DNA of 55,906 nucleotides from Prolixibacteraceae bacterium (lineage in GTDB: Bacteria; Bacteroidota; Bacteroidia; Bacteroidales; Prolixibacteraceae), in contig CANJNY010000018.1 in the NCBI GenBank assembly GCA_947475715.1, positions 1-55,906 on the forward strand, in the 5' to 3' direction. Position numbers and translations under genes: made by a program. Each line of letters begins with the position of its first letter. Positions within the stretch are counted from its first letter, which is position 1. Of this stretch, positions 36,166 through 45,385 are shown piece after piece. The notes under the pieces were generated by a model. That model worked only from the letters and a program-made list of their open reading frames with translations, was not told where the DNA came from and made no database searches.

Positions 36166-37443
36166 TCAAAAACTAATATCCCAAATCCCCGCAGCTTTTT
36201 CAAGTTCAACCAGGGCAACTGCCCGGTTAAAGAGGGTTTCATAATAACTTTGCTGAATATCGTTATAAGTGCGCTGTGCAATCAGAACTTCAAGCAGTGA
36301 AGTTTCGCCCCGGCTATAACTGTATAACTTTCCTTTCCTCACATTCTGGGCACTTTCAATCATTCCATGGTCATAGCTCTCAACTTGTTTACAAAAGGCA
36401 AGGTACTTTTGCATCGCCTGGGCAATCTCACTTCGTATTTGCAATCCGGCTTTTTCATAAAGAACTTCCGATTGTGCTACCTGAAATTGTGCTAATTTCA
36501 GATCCCCTTTGTAATAATTCGAAAATTTAAGCGGTATAGCTATCCCCCCTGAAATAGTAGTTGCAGTTGGGCCTGTTGCTGCAGAAGGGTAACTGTTTCC
36601 AATGCCCAGGGAGAGGTCCAGATCGATATGGCGTTCTTTATGTGCAACTTTTAATGCTTTGTCCGCAACATCTTTCGTGTAAAGTGCAGCTACAAGATCT
36701 GCCCTTTTTTCAAGGGCTGTTTTATACAAATCTCCAATTAAAAAAGAGCGCTGTTTAAATTTTAGGTTTCCATCAGGAGTCCAGAGTGTGTCTGTTTTCA
36801 AAGTTCCGGTTACCTGCGAAAGCACGATCATTGCATTCCGAAGGTCGGCCTCTGACTGTAAAAGCTCATTAAATAAAGATGCTGCCTCAAGTTTGCTTTG
36901 AATTGCATCAATTTCCATAATGCTACCTAATTTTAAGCGGATACTATCTGCCTGGGCAAGGCGTTTCATTGTCTGATAGCTATTCAGTTTAACTTCGAAA
37001 AGCTGTTTCTGTTTTAATGCTTCCAGGAAATACTCTGAAGCCTCAGCTTCAAGATTCCGGAAAAAATCAGCTAACAACGCTTTTGAAAGTTCATGCTGAC
37101 TTCGGGCAAGATCAATCCGGGCATGTCGCTTACCGAAAACATCAATGGTTTCGCTTACTCCACCATCGACTCCATGTCCGGTTGCCAAATTCCCTTCGTG
37201 ATCCTGAGAGAACCCAAATGAAAGAACCGGATCGGCAAATACTTTGGCGATCTCTATAGCGGCTTCTGCCTTACTAACCTCATATCGTGCTGCCACCAGA
37301 TCAAGATTATGTTTCCCTACCAGATCCATATATTCGGAGTACCTAAGCTCATTCCTATGGTAGGAAGTATCAATCTGGGAATATGATGTTCGAACCTGGA
37401 ATAATAGGCCAACCAGGAGCATTGTAAATATTCTTATTTGCAT
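36166..37443 (-). CDS. TolC/CzcC-family outer-membrane efflux protein
   Basis: 425-residue outer-membrane channel component of a tripartite metal pump. It has a Sec signal (about 1-22), then two repeats of the TolC alpha-helical hairpin with strands. Typical segments are NLDLVAARYEVSKAEAAI near the N-terminus, ADPVLSFGFSQD, the internal repeat ALEKRADLVAALYTKDVA, and RGETSLLEVLIAQRTYND near the C-terminus. It is 11 nt after the RND pump gene on the same strand and last in the operon. Metal specificity must come from the pump. Confidence 0.88.
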   Translation of the reverse strand: MQIRIFTMLLVGLLFQVRTSYSQIDTSYHRNELRYSEYMDLVGKHNLDLVAARYEVSKAEAAIEIAKVFADPVLSFGFSQDHEGNLATGHGVDGGVSETIDVFGKRHARIDLARSQHELSKALLADFFRNLEAEASEYFLEALKQKQLFEVKLNSYQTMKRLAQADSIRLKLGSIMEIDAIQSKLEAASLFNELLQSEADLRNAMIVLSQVTGTLKTDTLWTPDGNLKFKQRSFLIGDLYKTALEKRADLVAALYTKDVADKALKVAHKERHIDLDLSLGIGNSYPSAATGPTATTISGGIAIPLKFSNYYKGDLKLAQFQVAQSEVLYEKAGLQIRSEIAQAMQKYLAFCKQVESYDHGMIESAQNVRKGKLYSYSRGETSLLEVLIAQRTYNDIQQSYYETLFNRAVALVELEKAAGIWDISF

Positions 37444-37454
37444 ATTCTAAATAA

Positions 37455-40400
37455 TTAACCTTTCAATACTGTATAGTCTTCGTCTTTCGACCACCTTTTC
37501 TCTGCAAGGTAATATAATGCCGGCAACACATAAAGGGTAATCAGCGTAGCAAACAACAGTCCATAAACAATTACTGTTGCCAGTGGACGTTGCACATCAG
37601 AGCCGATTCCAGAGGATAACGATGCGGGAAGTAAACCCAGAACAGCCACCGTTGCAGTCATCAAAACAGGTCTCAACCGGTGACCTGCACCCAAATAAAC
37701 AGCCTCTTTTAACTTCATCCCATGCCGTCGAAGACCATTGAAATGGGAGATCATGATTACCCCATTTTGAATTGCGACCCCAAATAAAGCAATAAAACCA
37801 ACTGCTGATGATACATTCAGGGTCATTCCACGCACATTCAGGGCAAGCATCCCTCCAAATAATGCCAAAGGGACAATACCCATCAATAATCCGGCCTGAC
37901 GAAGGCTGCCGAAAGCCCCAAAGAGCAATAAAAACATGATAGCCAAAGCAAGCGGAACAATAAGACCAAGGCGCGCATAGGCCCTGTTTTGATTCTCAAA
38001 TTGCCCGCTCCAAACAATATTGCACCTTTCATGATTGTATTTGACAAGTTGATCTATTTTTTTCTGTGCCGTATTCAGGAAAGCAGTAAGATCGATACCT
38101 CTTAAATTTATGCGCAAGGCCACATAACGCTTATTCATCTCGCGGGTAATTGTACTGGCACCGGTACTAAGTTTAATATCAGTAACCTGTGAAAGTGGTA
38201 TTTTAACTCCGGATCCGGATGTAAGCATCAGATTACCGATTTTCTCAGGAGTATTTCTGGTATTTTCGTTGTATCTGCAAATTACATCGTAAACTTTATT
38301 CCCTATAAATATTTGTGAAACAGATTGTCCTCCAATTGCAACTTCTACAAGTTCGGAAACATCTGAGACATTAAGCCCATATTGTGCTATTTTTTCCCTG
38401 TTTGCATGAATCTGAAGCTGAGGTAAAGCAGGTTCCTGATCAATAGCCAGATCGGCAGCTCCGGGTATGGTTTTCAAAACCGATAATATCTGTTCTGCCA
38501 CCTGTCGGCTCTCTTTTATATCATCTCCATATATTTTAATCGCTAAATCGCTGTGAGACCCTTGTATCTGATCCATAACCATGTCAAAAATAGGTTGAGA
38601 AAAACCTACCGTATATCCTGGCATTGTTTCAATCTCCTTCGACATCTCCTCCACTAACTCGCTTTTTCGCTTACCATTTTTCCATTCCCCATAGGGTTTT
38701 AGTCCAATGGAGCATTCAATATGAGATAACGAGAACGGATCAACCCCCTGATCATCACGTCCCGTCTGAAACATTACATGCGAGACCTCATCATATTTTA
38801 TCAGCCGATGACGTAATGTGTCACTCATTTCCTTTGATTTATCGATTGAGATACCCGGAGGGAGCTGTACCTGTAACCACAGAGATCCTTCGTCAAGTTG
38901 TGGCAGAAAATCTTTTCCAACAGTAATTGTAAGGATAATTGCACCAATCAGAACTAAAGCCAGCGGTGAAAAGACCGATTTAGGGCGTGCCATAATTTGC
39001 GCTGTTTGCCTTTTATAGCTAATGGTTATTTTCTCAAGCCACTTATTATGAAAAGTCTTCTGCGGCCTTTTATAGAGCACATAGGCCAGTCCGGGGATTA
39101 GGAAAAGGGCGACCATTAGTGCACCTAACAAGGCATACCCAACGGTAAAAGCCATTGGCGTGAAGAGTTTTTTCTCAACCCGTTCAAAAGCAAAAAGTGG
39201 CAAATAAGCTGTGATTATGATCACTGAGGAGAAGAAAACAGGCTTTGCGACCTCGAGCACCCGATCAACGATTGATTTTTCTTCAAAGACTAAATCGGGG
39301 TGGTCTTCCCTTTTCTTGAGTATCGTCTCCATCATCACGATTGCTCCGTCCACAATAATCCCAAAATCGATAGCTCCCAGTGAAAGAAGATTTGCCGGAA
39401 TATCGGTAACCAACATCAATCCAAAGGCGATCAACAACGCCACGGGTATGGTTATAGCTACAAGCAATGCACCACGCCAGCTTCCAAGAAAAATAATCAA
39501 TACAAACACAACAAGAAGGATTCCTTCGAGGAGGGTATGCGACACCGTATCTAATGTTGTCTTTACAAGATCGCTGCGATCTAAAAATGGGTGAATTGTA
39601 ACCCCCTCAGGCAAGATATTGCGGTTTAGATCTGCAACTGCGATATGAATCTGTTCAATGACCTTTGATGGATTCTCATACCTAAGCATTTGCACATTAC
39701 CTTCGATACTTTCAGAATAATCCCTCTTTTTGTCAGAAAATCCCAGAGTCCCTTTCCGCTCGATACTACCATATTTTAAGTCACCGAGATCCTTAATATA
39801 AACGGGGACACCATTTTCGGTTTTTACAACGATCTCCCCAAGATCATGCAGATTCTGAACGAGCCCAATACCCCGAATAACGTATCCCAGATCACCCCGG
39901 TATAACATACTTCCTCCGGCATTGATATTATTCTGACCAATTTTATTGGATACATCAGACAAGGTAAGCCCATATTGCTCTAATTTCACCGGATCTATCT
40001 CAATTTGAAACTGGGTCGTTATCCCACCAAAGTTATTTACATCTGCAACTCCGGTCACCTGCTTCAGGCGGGGAATAATAACCCATTTGTGAAGATCTGT
40101 TAACTCCCTGATATCATGATTCTTACTCTCAATAATATACCTGAAGATTTCACCTGTTGGAGAAGTTAATACATTTAATCCGGGAACTGCACCATAAGGA
40201 AGAGTTATCGTTGCTAACCGCTCCTGAACCCTTTGGCGCGCCCAATAATCTTCAACTTTATCATCAAAAACCATAATAATTGTTGACAATGCAAATGTAT
40301 TTTTGCTTCGCATCACATGCACGCCAGGTAATCCATTCAGTTGACGTTCAATAGGTATAGTAACCTGTTGTTCCACCTCTTCCGCGGCAAGGCCCGGGAC

Positions 40401-40553
40401 CTGGGTAATAACCTGAACGGTAACATCTGCTATATCGGGATAGGCTTCTACCGACAGTTGTTTCCAGGAATAAAACCCTAACATGCAGATCAGAAAGAAC
40501 AGTGCCACCATCATCCATCGCTTGCGGATGGCCATTAATATTATTCCATGCAT
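37455..40553 (-). CDS. czcA: Heavy-metal RND efflux pump, CzcA type
   Basis: 1032-residue inner-membrane proton antiporter with 12 predicted membrane segments and two large periplasmic loops. Helix 4 carries AIDFGIIVDGAIVMMET with Asp396, Asp402 and Glu409. The spacing is the same as the proton-relay D-D-E of Cupriavidus CzcA, which favours Zn/Co/Cd/Ni rather than Cu/Ag (CusA lacks this pattern). Other conserved blocks are SWRGALLVAITIP, KDFLPQLDEGSLW and the late NVSSAVGFIALFGVAIQNG. It pairs with the adaptor gene upstream (6-nt gap) and the outer-membrane gene downstream (11-nt gap). Confidence 0.92.
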   Translation of the reverse strand: MHGIILMAIRKRWMMVALFFLICMLGFYSWKQLSVEAYPDIADVTVQVITQVPGLAAEEVEQQVTIPIERQLNGLPGVHVMRSKNTFALSTIIMVFDDKVEDYWARQRVQERLATITLPYGAVPGLNVLTSPTGEIFRYIIESKNHDIRELTDLHKWVIIPRLKQVTGVADVNNFGGITTQFQIEIDPVKLEQYGLTLSDVSNKIGQNNINAGGSMLYRGDLGYVIRGIGLVQNLHDLGEIVVKTENGVPVYIKDLGDLKYGSIERKGTLGFSDKKRDYSESIEGNVQMLRYENPSKVIEQIHIAVADLNRNILPEGVTIHPFLDRSDLVKTTLDTVSHTLLEGILLVVFVLIIFLGSWRGALLVAITIPVALLIAFGLMLVTDIPANLLSLGAIDFGIIVDGAIVMMETILKKREDHPDLVFEEKSIVDRVLEVAKPVFFSSVIIITAYLPLFAFERVEKKLFTPMAFTVGYALLGALMVALFLIPGLAYVLYKRPQKTFHNKWLEKITISYKRQTAQIMARPKSVFSPLALVLIGAIILTITVGKDFLPQLDEGSLWLQVQLPPGISIDKSKEMSDTLRHRLIKYDEVSHVMFQTGRDDQGVDPFSLSHIECSIGLKPYGEWKNGKRKSELVEEMSKEIETMPGYTVGFSQPIFDMVMDQIQGSHSDLAIKIYGDDIKESRQVAEQILSVLKTIPGAADLAIDQEPALPQLQIHANREKIAQYGLNVSDVSELVEVAIGGQSVSQIFIGNKVYDVICRYNENTRNTPEKIGNLMLTSGSGVKIPLSQVTDIKLSTGASTITREMNKRYVALRINLRGIDLTAFLNTAQKKIDQLVKYNHERCNIVWSGQFENQNRAYARLGLIVPLALAIMFLLLFGAFGSLRQAGLLMGIVPLALFGGMLALNVRGMTLNVSSAVGFIALFGVAIQNGVIMISHFNGLRRHGMKLKEAVYLGAGHRLRPVLMTATVAVLGLLPASLSSGIGSDVQRPLATVIVYGLLFATLITLYVLPALYYLAEKRWSKDEDYTVLKG

Positions 40554-40559
40554 AACCGA

Positions 40560-41663
40560 CTATTTAGCTTCAATTAAATAAAAAGCTCCCTCCGTAACAA
40601 TCTCTTCATCAATATTTAGTCCCAATTTAACGATTACCTTATCGTTATCGGTCCCCGAGGTGCTGATTAATTTTTTTAAATAGCCGGAGTTCCTGGTCTT
40701 TACAAATACAAAGCTGCTCTCCTCCAATTGCAGTACTGCACTTGTCGGTATCAGGATCGAATTATCTGCCTTTTCGGTAAATTGTACCGTTGCATACATT
40801 CCTGGTTTGAGATTATGCCCTTTATTTTCACATTCAACAAATACTTCCACTGAACGGGTCGATTCATCAAGCATTTCACTGATATGATAAACCACACCGG
40901 GAATAATCAGCCCCGGCATTCCGGCTGCTTCAATCTCCACTTCATCCGACTCATGAATGGCACTGATATCTTTCTCTTTCAACTGCCCAACCACCCACAA
41001 TTTACTCAGTTCTGCAACAAGTGCGATTGGTCCTGCATCATCCCGTACATACTGGCCAATAACAATATTGTCCGCAATTACCTCCCCTGCAATTGGAGAA
41101 CGGACAACGAGGGGCTGGCCCAGAATCATATCGGCAGGATTGACATGGTAGACATTAAGACTGGCAATTGAATTTTCGTAATCGCGTTTACTCAGCTCAT
41201 AGCTTACCTCCGCCTCTTCCATATCTTTCTGAATACCAACGCCATTCTTCAGTAGATCCTGCTGTCTTCGCCGATTCTTATCTGCAAGTTCCATCTCCTG
41301 TTTCGACTGCGAATAAGCTTTTCCTGCATCAAAAAAGGAAGGTGCACTAATCTCAAAAATGGGCGCATTTACCGAAACACGTTGCCCAAGACGAATAAAG
41401 GATCTGATAATCCGCCCCGAAAATGGGCTGGCAATCTGTGCATAGTTGTTGGGGATCGCTTTTACAATACCAGAAGCCGATTTTTTATGACGGTACGGCA
41501 CAGAACTAACTACTTTTGTTTTTATTTTTCCGTTTAAATTGGAATTGGCAGGAATAAAAATAGTATCTCCTTTGATAACATAATTTACTGAACTGCCCGA
41601 TTCGGTTTTGCTATGACATGAAATGGCAATAAATGCGATTCCAATATAAAATAATCTCTTCAT
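40560..41663 (-). CDS. Periplasmic adaptor (membrane fusion) lipoprotein, CzcB type
   Basis: 367-residue RND adaptor. The frame extends to 41699, but ATG 41663 gives a clean lipoprotein signal (MKRLFYIGIAFIAISC) and is preferred. Domains in order are a barrel-sandwich half (SGIVKAIPNNYAQIASPFSG), an alpha-helical hairpin (about 110-165, SQSKQEMELADKNRRRQQDL), the second lipoyl half (VVRSPIAGEVIADNI), a beta-barrel and a C-terminal membrane-proximal domain. It links the CzcA pump to the CzcC-like channel. No His-rich metal-binding tail is present. Operon order is His-rich protein, adaptor, pump, channel. Confidence 0.9.
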   Translation of the reverse strand: MKRLFYIGIAFIAISCHSKTESGSSVNYVIKGDTIFIPANSNLNGKIKTKVVSSVPYRHKKSASGIVKAIPNNYAQIASPFSGRIIRSFIRLGQRVSVNAPIFEISAPSFFDAGKAYSQSKQEMELADKNRRRQQDLLKNGVGIQKDMEEAEVSYELSKRDYENSIASLNVYHVNPADMILGQPLVVRSPIAGEVIADNIVIGQYVRDDAGPIALVAELSKLWVVGQLKEKDISAIHESDEVEIEAAGMPGLIIPGVVYHISEMLDESTRSVEVFVECENKGHNLKPGMYATVQFTEKADNSILIPTSAVLQLEESSFVFVKTRNSGYLKKLISTSGTDNDKVIVKLGLNIDEEIVTEGAFYLIEAK

Positions 41664-41740
41664 TATAAATTGTTTTTGAACTATACTACAATCCCTCAAA
41701 GGGTGAAAAAAGGGATGAACGATAACTTACTCCAATAATA

Positions 41741-42142
41741 TTACTTACTGCTATATTTTACGGGAATCATGTCAATGGGAGGGGCACGAAGAGCATAGTT
41801 AATATAACCGCCGGGTTCAGCATAACCATCAAAAGATAACGGTATAATGCTCTTTTGTAAAACCGATTTAAGAATTAAAACCAAAAACCAGATCACAAAG
41901 GATCCGGTAATAAACAATGACAATGCCTGAATAAGCATTATCTCTTTATCGGTATGAGGGAGTCTCAAAGGATCACTCCCCTTCTCACTCTTATAGGGAT
42001 GCGAGTGAACGATTGTTACCCCATTAACGTTATGGGAATGGGGAAAAAAGGTAATACTTCCGTAATACCCAATAAAGAGTACCAGCAGTATTAGTTGCAA
42101 TAATTTACTTGCCCAATATTTTACTCCCCGAATTGAATACAT
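41741..42142 (-). CDS. Small His-rich membrane protein heading the metal-efflux operon
   Basis: 133-residue protein with two membrane segments (about 12-33 and 66-92) separated by a periplasmic loop rich in histidine: FFPHSHNVNGVTIVHSHPYK, then LPHTDKE. I do not know a named family, but similar short proteins with an FFxHxH...HSHP loop commonly precede RND metal pumps in Bacteroidota (from memory). The loop looks suited to bind Zn or a similar ion, so a sensing or metal-delivery role is possible (inference). An exact promoter box lies just upstream, making this the first gene of the operon. No dedicated regulator is adjacent. Confidence 0.75.
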   Translation of the reverse strand: MYSIRGVKYWASKLLQLILLVLFIGYYGSITFFPHSHNVNGVTIVHSHPYKSEKGSDPLRLPHTDKEIMLIQALSLFITGSFVIWFLVLILKSVLQKSIIPLSFDGYAEPGGYINYALRAPPIDMIPVKYSSK

Positions 42143-42160
42143 TTATTAAAAATTTCTCTG

Positions 42161-42168
42161 CAAAGATA
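42161..42168 (-). promoter_or_regulatory. -7 box for the metal-efflux operon
   Basis: The minus strand reads TATCTTTG, an exact TAnnTTTG match, 18 nt before the ATG of the His-rich protein; the leader would be about 12 nt. No obvious dyad operator overlaps it. Confidence 0.65.
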
Positions 42169-42304
42169 ATTTTATCCAGCACAGTTCAGAATAGTTTTAA
42201 ATAATACAATTAGGAGGCACCTTTTGTTCTTTCAATCAAACAATGAGGCTGAATAGGGAAAGAATCTATTTAAGAAAAAAATTGTATTGCATTGAAGCGA
42301 ATTA

Positions 42305-43990
42305 CTATCCTTTTAATTTTATCCGAACAAGATTCTGAATTCTGGTATTCCTTTTGCTTGCCAATGATTCCAACTGCTCTGCCTCATTGAGCAATCGGGC
42401 AATAGATTCTTTATCTGTAATTCCTATTGCATTTACCAGAATATTAAGGTATGCACCCGAAACAGCCGACCAGGCGCAAAGTGCTCCAACTCCGGCATCA
42501 GTTATCGAATTTGGATTTCCGGCTTCAGCCATTGCTTCGATTACATCCATTGATTCATAAGCGGTTTGCATCACCCGCAAAGGAATATCCATCGCGCTTA
42601 AAGTAGCCGATTGTATCGCATCTCTCCTTGCACTGACCTCTTCTGTTGTCACTTTGGGAAGCTGGAATGCCTCCATGACCCGGTTAAAGGCCCCGGTATC
42701 CTGATCAACGAGCGTTAGTAAATCTTCATAATTTTTCTTCCCTTTTAACGCCCAATCTGAAAACTCTTCCCACCGGCAGTCCCAACCACGCTTTTGGGCA
42801 GAGAGGTTGGCGACCATAGTCCCTAAGGATGCTCCCAATGCCCCGACATAAGCTGCGACCGAACCACCACCGGGAGCTGCAGACTCGGAAGCAGTCTGGT
42901 GTAAAAATTCAGATAAAGACAAATTAATCAAGGGATTTATCCTGTTTTCAAGAAGGTATTCAATCACTCTCTTTTCAGGATCAAAAGGGGCTAATTCATC
43001 AAGTCCCAATGACTTTACTGCTATTCTAATGATCTCACGATCAGGAATTCCAACTGAGCGATGCTGTTTTCGAAGAAAATAGGTTCCCGCATCAAGCAAT
43101 GCCTGCAGAGGAATCATTCCGATCAATTCGGATCCGGTAACCCTGATTCCGCGGTCGCGGGCACGTTCGCAAACCTCATCAAACGCAACGTGAACAGGGG
43201 TTGTAGTGATGTCGATCAGATTCATCGAAATCTGGGCGATGCCATACTCTTTTATAAACCAGCCTATAGCCCGTACTTTTTTCAAAGTTCCGGGAATTCG
43301 AACCGGTTCACCGAATGCATCGTTAATAATTTTTCCGTTTACCCGATCCCCTTCCCTTTGAATTCGACCCGTCTCCCGAACATCAAAGGCAATTGAATTG
43401 GCAAGGCGGACAGAGCTGGTATTCAAATTAATATTATAGGCGATCAGAAAATTTCGGGCTCCGATAGCAACCGCTCCTGAACGTTCATTAAACATCGAGG
43501 GGCCAAAATCGGGTTTCCAATCTGCCGATTTTAACTTCTCAGGTAACCCTTCATATTCACCGGCTCTGCAATTAGCCAGACTCTCCCTCTTTTGCTCATA
43601 TGCCGCAGATTCGTAGCAATAGACTGGAATTGAAAGTTCATCTCCGACCCGCTTAGCCAGAAGCCGGGCAAAGCTGACCGTCTCTGCCATTGTGATCTCC
43701 GACACCGGAACAAAAGGACAAACATCGGTGGCTCCAAACCGCGGGTGTTCCCCTTTATGATGACGCATATCGATGAGTTCAGATGCCCGTTGTATGGCCA
43801 TGAAAGCAGCTTTAACAACCTGCGCCGGTTCCCCTACAAAGGTGACAACTGTTCTGTTTGTCGCATACCCCGGATCAACATTAAGAAGTCGAATACCAGA
43901 AACAGCCTCAATAACATCGGTTATTTGCTTTATGACGGAAAGATCGCGCCCTTCCGAAAAATTAGGTACACATTCTATAAGTTGTTTCAT
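42305..43990 (-). CDS. ftcD: Bifunctional formiminotransferase-cyclodeaminase
   Basis: Last step of histidine degradation. It transfers the formimino group of formiminoglutamate to tetrahydrofolate, releasing glutamate, then deaminates it to 5,10-methenyl-THF. The 561-residue fusion has a formiminotransferase part (about 1-300: ECVPNFSEGRD, HHKGEHPRFGATDVCPFVP with the catalytic His, and GVRV-type folate residues) and a cyclodeaminase part (about 345-561: ESAAPGGGSVAAYVGALGAS, then AGNPNSITDAGVGALCAW). Bacterial systems often split these or use HutF/HutG instead; fusion is the animal-like and Bacteroidota form. It lies 124 nt after hutI, the largest gap in the operon. Confidence 0.94.
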   Translation of the reverse strand: MKQLIECVPNFSEGRDLSVIKQITDVIEAVSGIRLLNVDPGYATNRTVVTFVGEPAQVVKAAFMAIQRASELIDMRHHKGEHPRFGATDVCPFVPVSEITMAETVSFARLLAKRVGDELSIPVYCYESAAYEQKRESLANCRAGEYEGLPEKLKSADWKPDFGPSMFNERSGAVAIGARNFLIAYNINLNTSSVRLANSIAFDVRETGRIQREGDRVNGKIINDAFGEPVRIPGTLKKVRAIGWFIKEYGIAQISMNLIDITTTPVHVAFDEVCERARDRGIRVTGSELIGMIPLQALLDAGTYFLRKQHRSVGIPDREIIRIAVKSLGLDELAPFDPEKRVIEYLLENRINPLINLSLSEFLHQTASESAAPGGGSVAAYVGALGASLGTMVANLSAQKRGWDCRWEEFSDWALKGKKNYEDLLTLVDQDTGAFNRVMEAFQLPKVTTEEVSARRDAIQSATLSAMDIPLRVMQTAYESMDVIEAMAEAGNPNSITDAGVGALCAWSAVSGAYLNILVNAIGITDKESIARLLNEAEQLESLASKRNTRIQNLVRIKLKG

Positions 43991-44114
43991 CCTTCGTTAA
44001 TTTGTTTTTAGTTTATTTCTTCAAACAATTTCATGACCTCACAAGTGGTCGTACCACCGTGTTGTCGTGCAGTTGTATGATCGTCCTTTCTTCCGCTTAC
44101 ACAAAGTCTCTCCC

Positions 44115-45359
44115 TCAGAAAGAGACCCGTTCTCCCCTTTTCCAGACTACCGAAGGATTTAAACTTCCCTGGTGATAAATAATCTCGCGAAAATCTGCAA
44201 CAGGAAATCCAGCCATATCACCCAGATTTCCTCCCTTTAATGCACCCCGATCGGTTAAGCCAAGTGCACGGGCAGCTCTGAAGGTAATTCCTGCCAACGA
44301 TTCAGCCATTGTCATTTTTTCAAAGATACCCAGAAGGGCAGTTTGGAGCAATAAATCTCCCATTGGTGCCGAGCCCGGATTCCAGTCTGAACCAATAGCG
44401 AGCGAACATCCCGCATCCAGAAGTTTCCGGGCCGGAGCAAAGCGCCCACCCAAACCGAGCGATGAGCCTGGCAGGACAATAGGAATAACATTGGATTGAG
44501 CTAATAGTTTAATTTCATGATCATTGATCATCTCGAGGTGATCAACCGATAGCGCTCCAAGCTCACAAGCCACCGCTACCCCTCCTTCCGTGAATTGATC
44601 TCCGTGGATCACGAGATCAAAACCCATATTTTTTGCATGCTTTAAATAGAGCTGCGCTTCAGAAGTGGTAAATGCACCTTTATCAATATAGATATCAATT
44701 CGGTTTGACAAATTCCGTTTTCTAATTTCAGGAAGTAATTCGAATAGAATATTTTGCAGGTATTCAGATTGAGTTCCCGGATAATCTGCAGGTTTAATAT
44801 GTGCAGCAAGACAGGTTGAAATGAGATCAACGGAGAGTTTTTTGTTTACTTTACCGATAACCTCAAGCAGTTTAAGCTCTCCTTCAGTATTCAGGCAATA
44901 CCCGCTTTTAACCTCAATGGTCGTAACACCATTTCGTAAATAGGTGATTGCCCGTTCAGTCAGGGAGGCCTCAAGCTCCACAGCTGTTGCCACTCTGGTT
45001 TTTTGAACGGTATCTCCGATACCCCCACCACCAAGTGCTATCTCAAGATAACTTTTACCTGCCAACCGGAGAGCGTAATCATTTGCCCGACTTCCGGCCC
45101 AGCAAATATGAGTATGGGGATCAATCATTCCAGGTATTACAACCATATCATGTTCGATATAATCTATAACGGTATTCCGATCTCCAAACTCATCGCCAAG
45201 AAGATCGTAATTTCCAACTTTCACAATCTTCCCTTCACAAACAACTAAACCACCATCAGGAATTATTTCAAGTTGATTATCCTTTAAACTTCCCCCTAAT
45301 GGAATATGGTCCATTGTAAGCAGCTGCGTAAAAGGACCGATTAATCTGTTCTTTATCAT
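44115..45359 (-). CDS. hutI: Imidazolonepropionase
   Basis: Zn/Fe-dependent amidohydrolase that opens 4-imidazolone-5-propanoate to N-formimino-L-glutamate. The 414-residue TIM-barrel protein has the metal motif DPHTHICWAGSR, EVKSGYCL (conserved Lys/Ser), the HGDQF metal His and a late Asp in AIGSDWNPGSAP. It is third in the operon, 26 nt after hutU. Confidence 0.95.
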   Translation of the reverse strand: MIKNRLIGPFTQLLTMDHIPLGGSLKDNQLEIIPDGGLVVCEGKIVKVGNYDLLGDEFGDRNTVIDYIEHDMVVIPGMIDPHTHICWAGSRANDYALRLAGKSYLEIALGGGGIGDTVQKTRVATAVELEASLTERAITYLRNGVTTIEVKSGYCLNTEGELKLLEVIGKVNKKLSVDLISTCLAAHIKPADYPGTQSEYLQNILFELLPEIRKRNLSNRIDIYIDKGAFTTSEAQLYLKHAKNMGFDLVIHGDQFTEGGVAVACELGALSVDHLEMINDHEIKLLAQSNVIPIVLPGSSLGLGGRFAPARKLLDAGCSLAIGSDWNPGSAPMGDLLLQTALLGIFEKMTMAESLAGITFRAARALGLTDRGALKGGNLGDMAGFPVADFREIIYHQGSLNPSVVWKRGERVSF

Positions 45360-45385
45360 GATTAGTTATATTATGCACTAAACGG

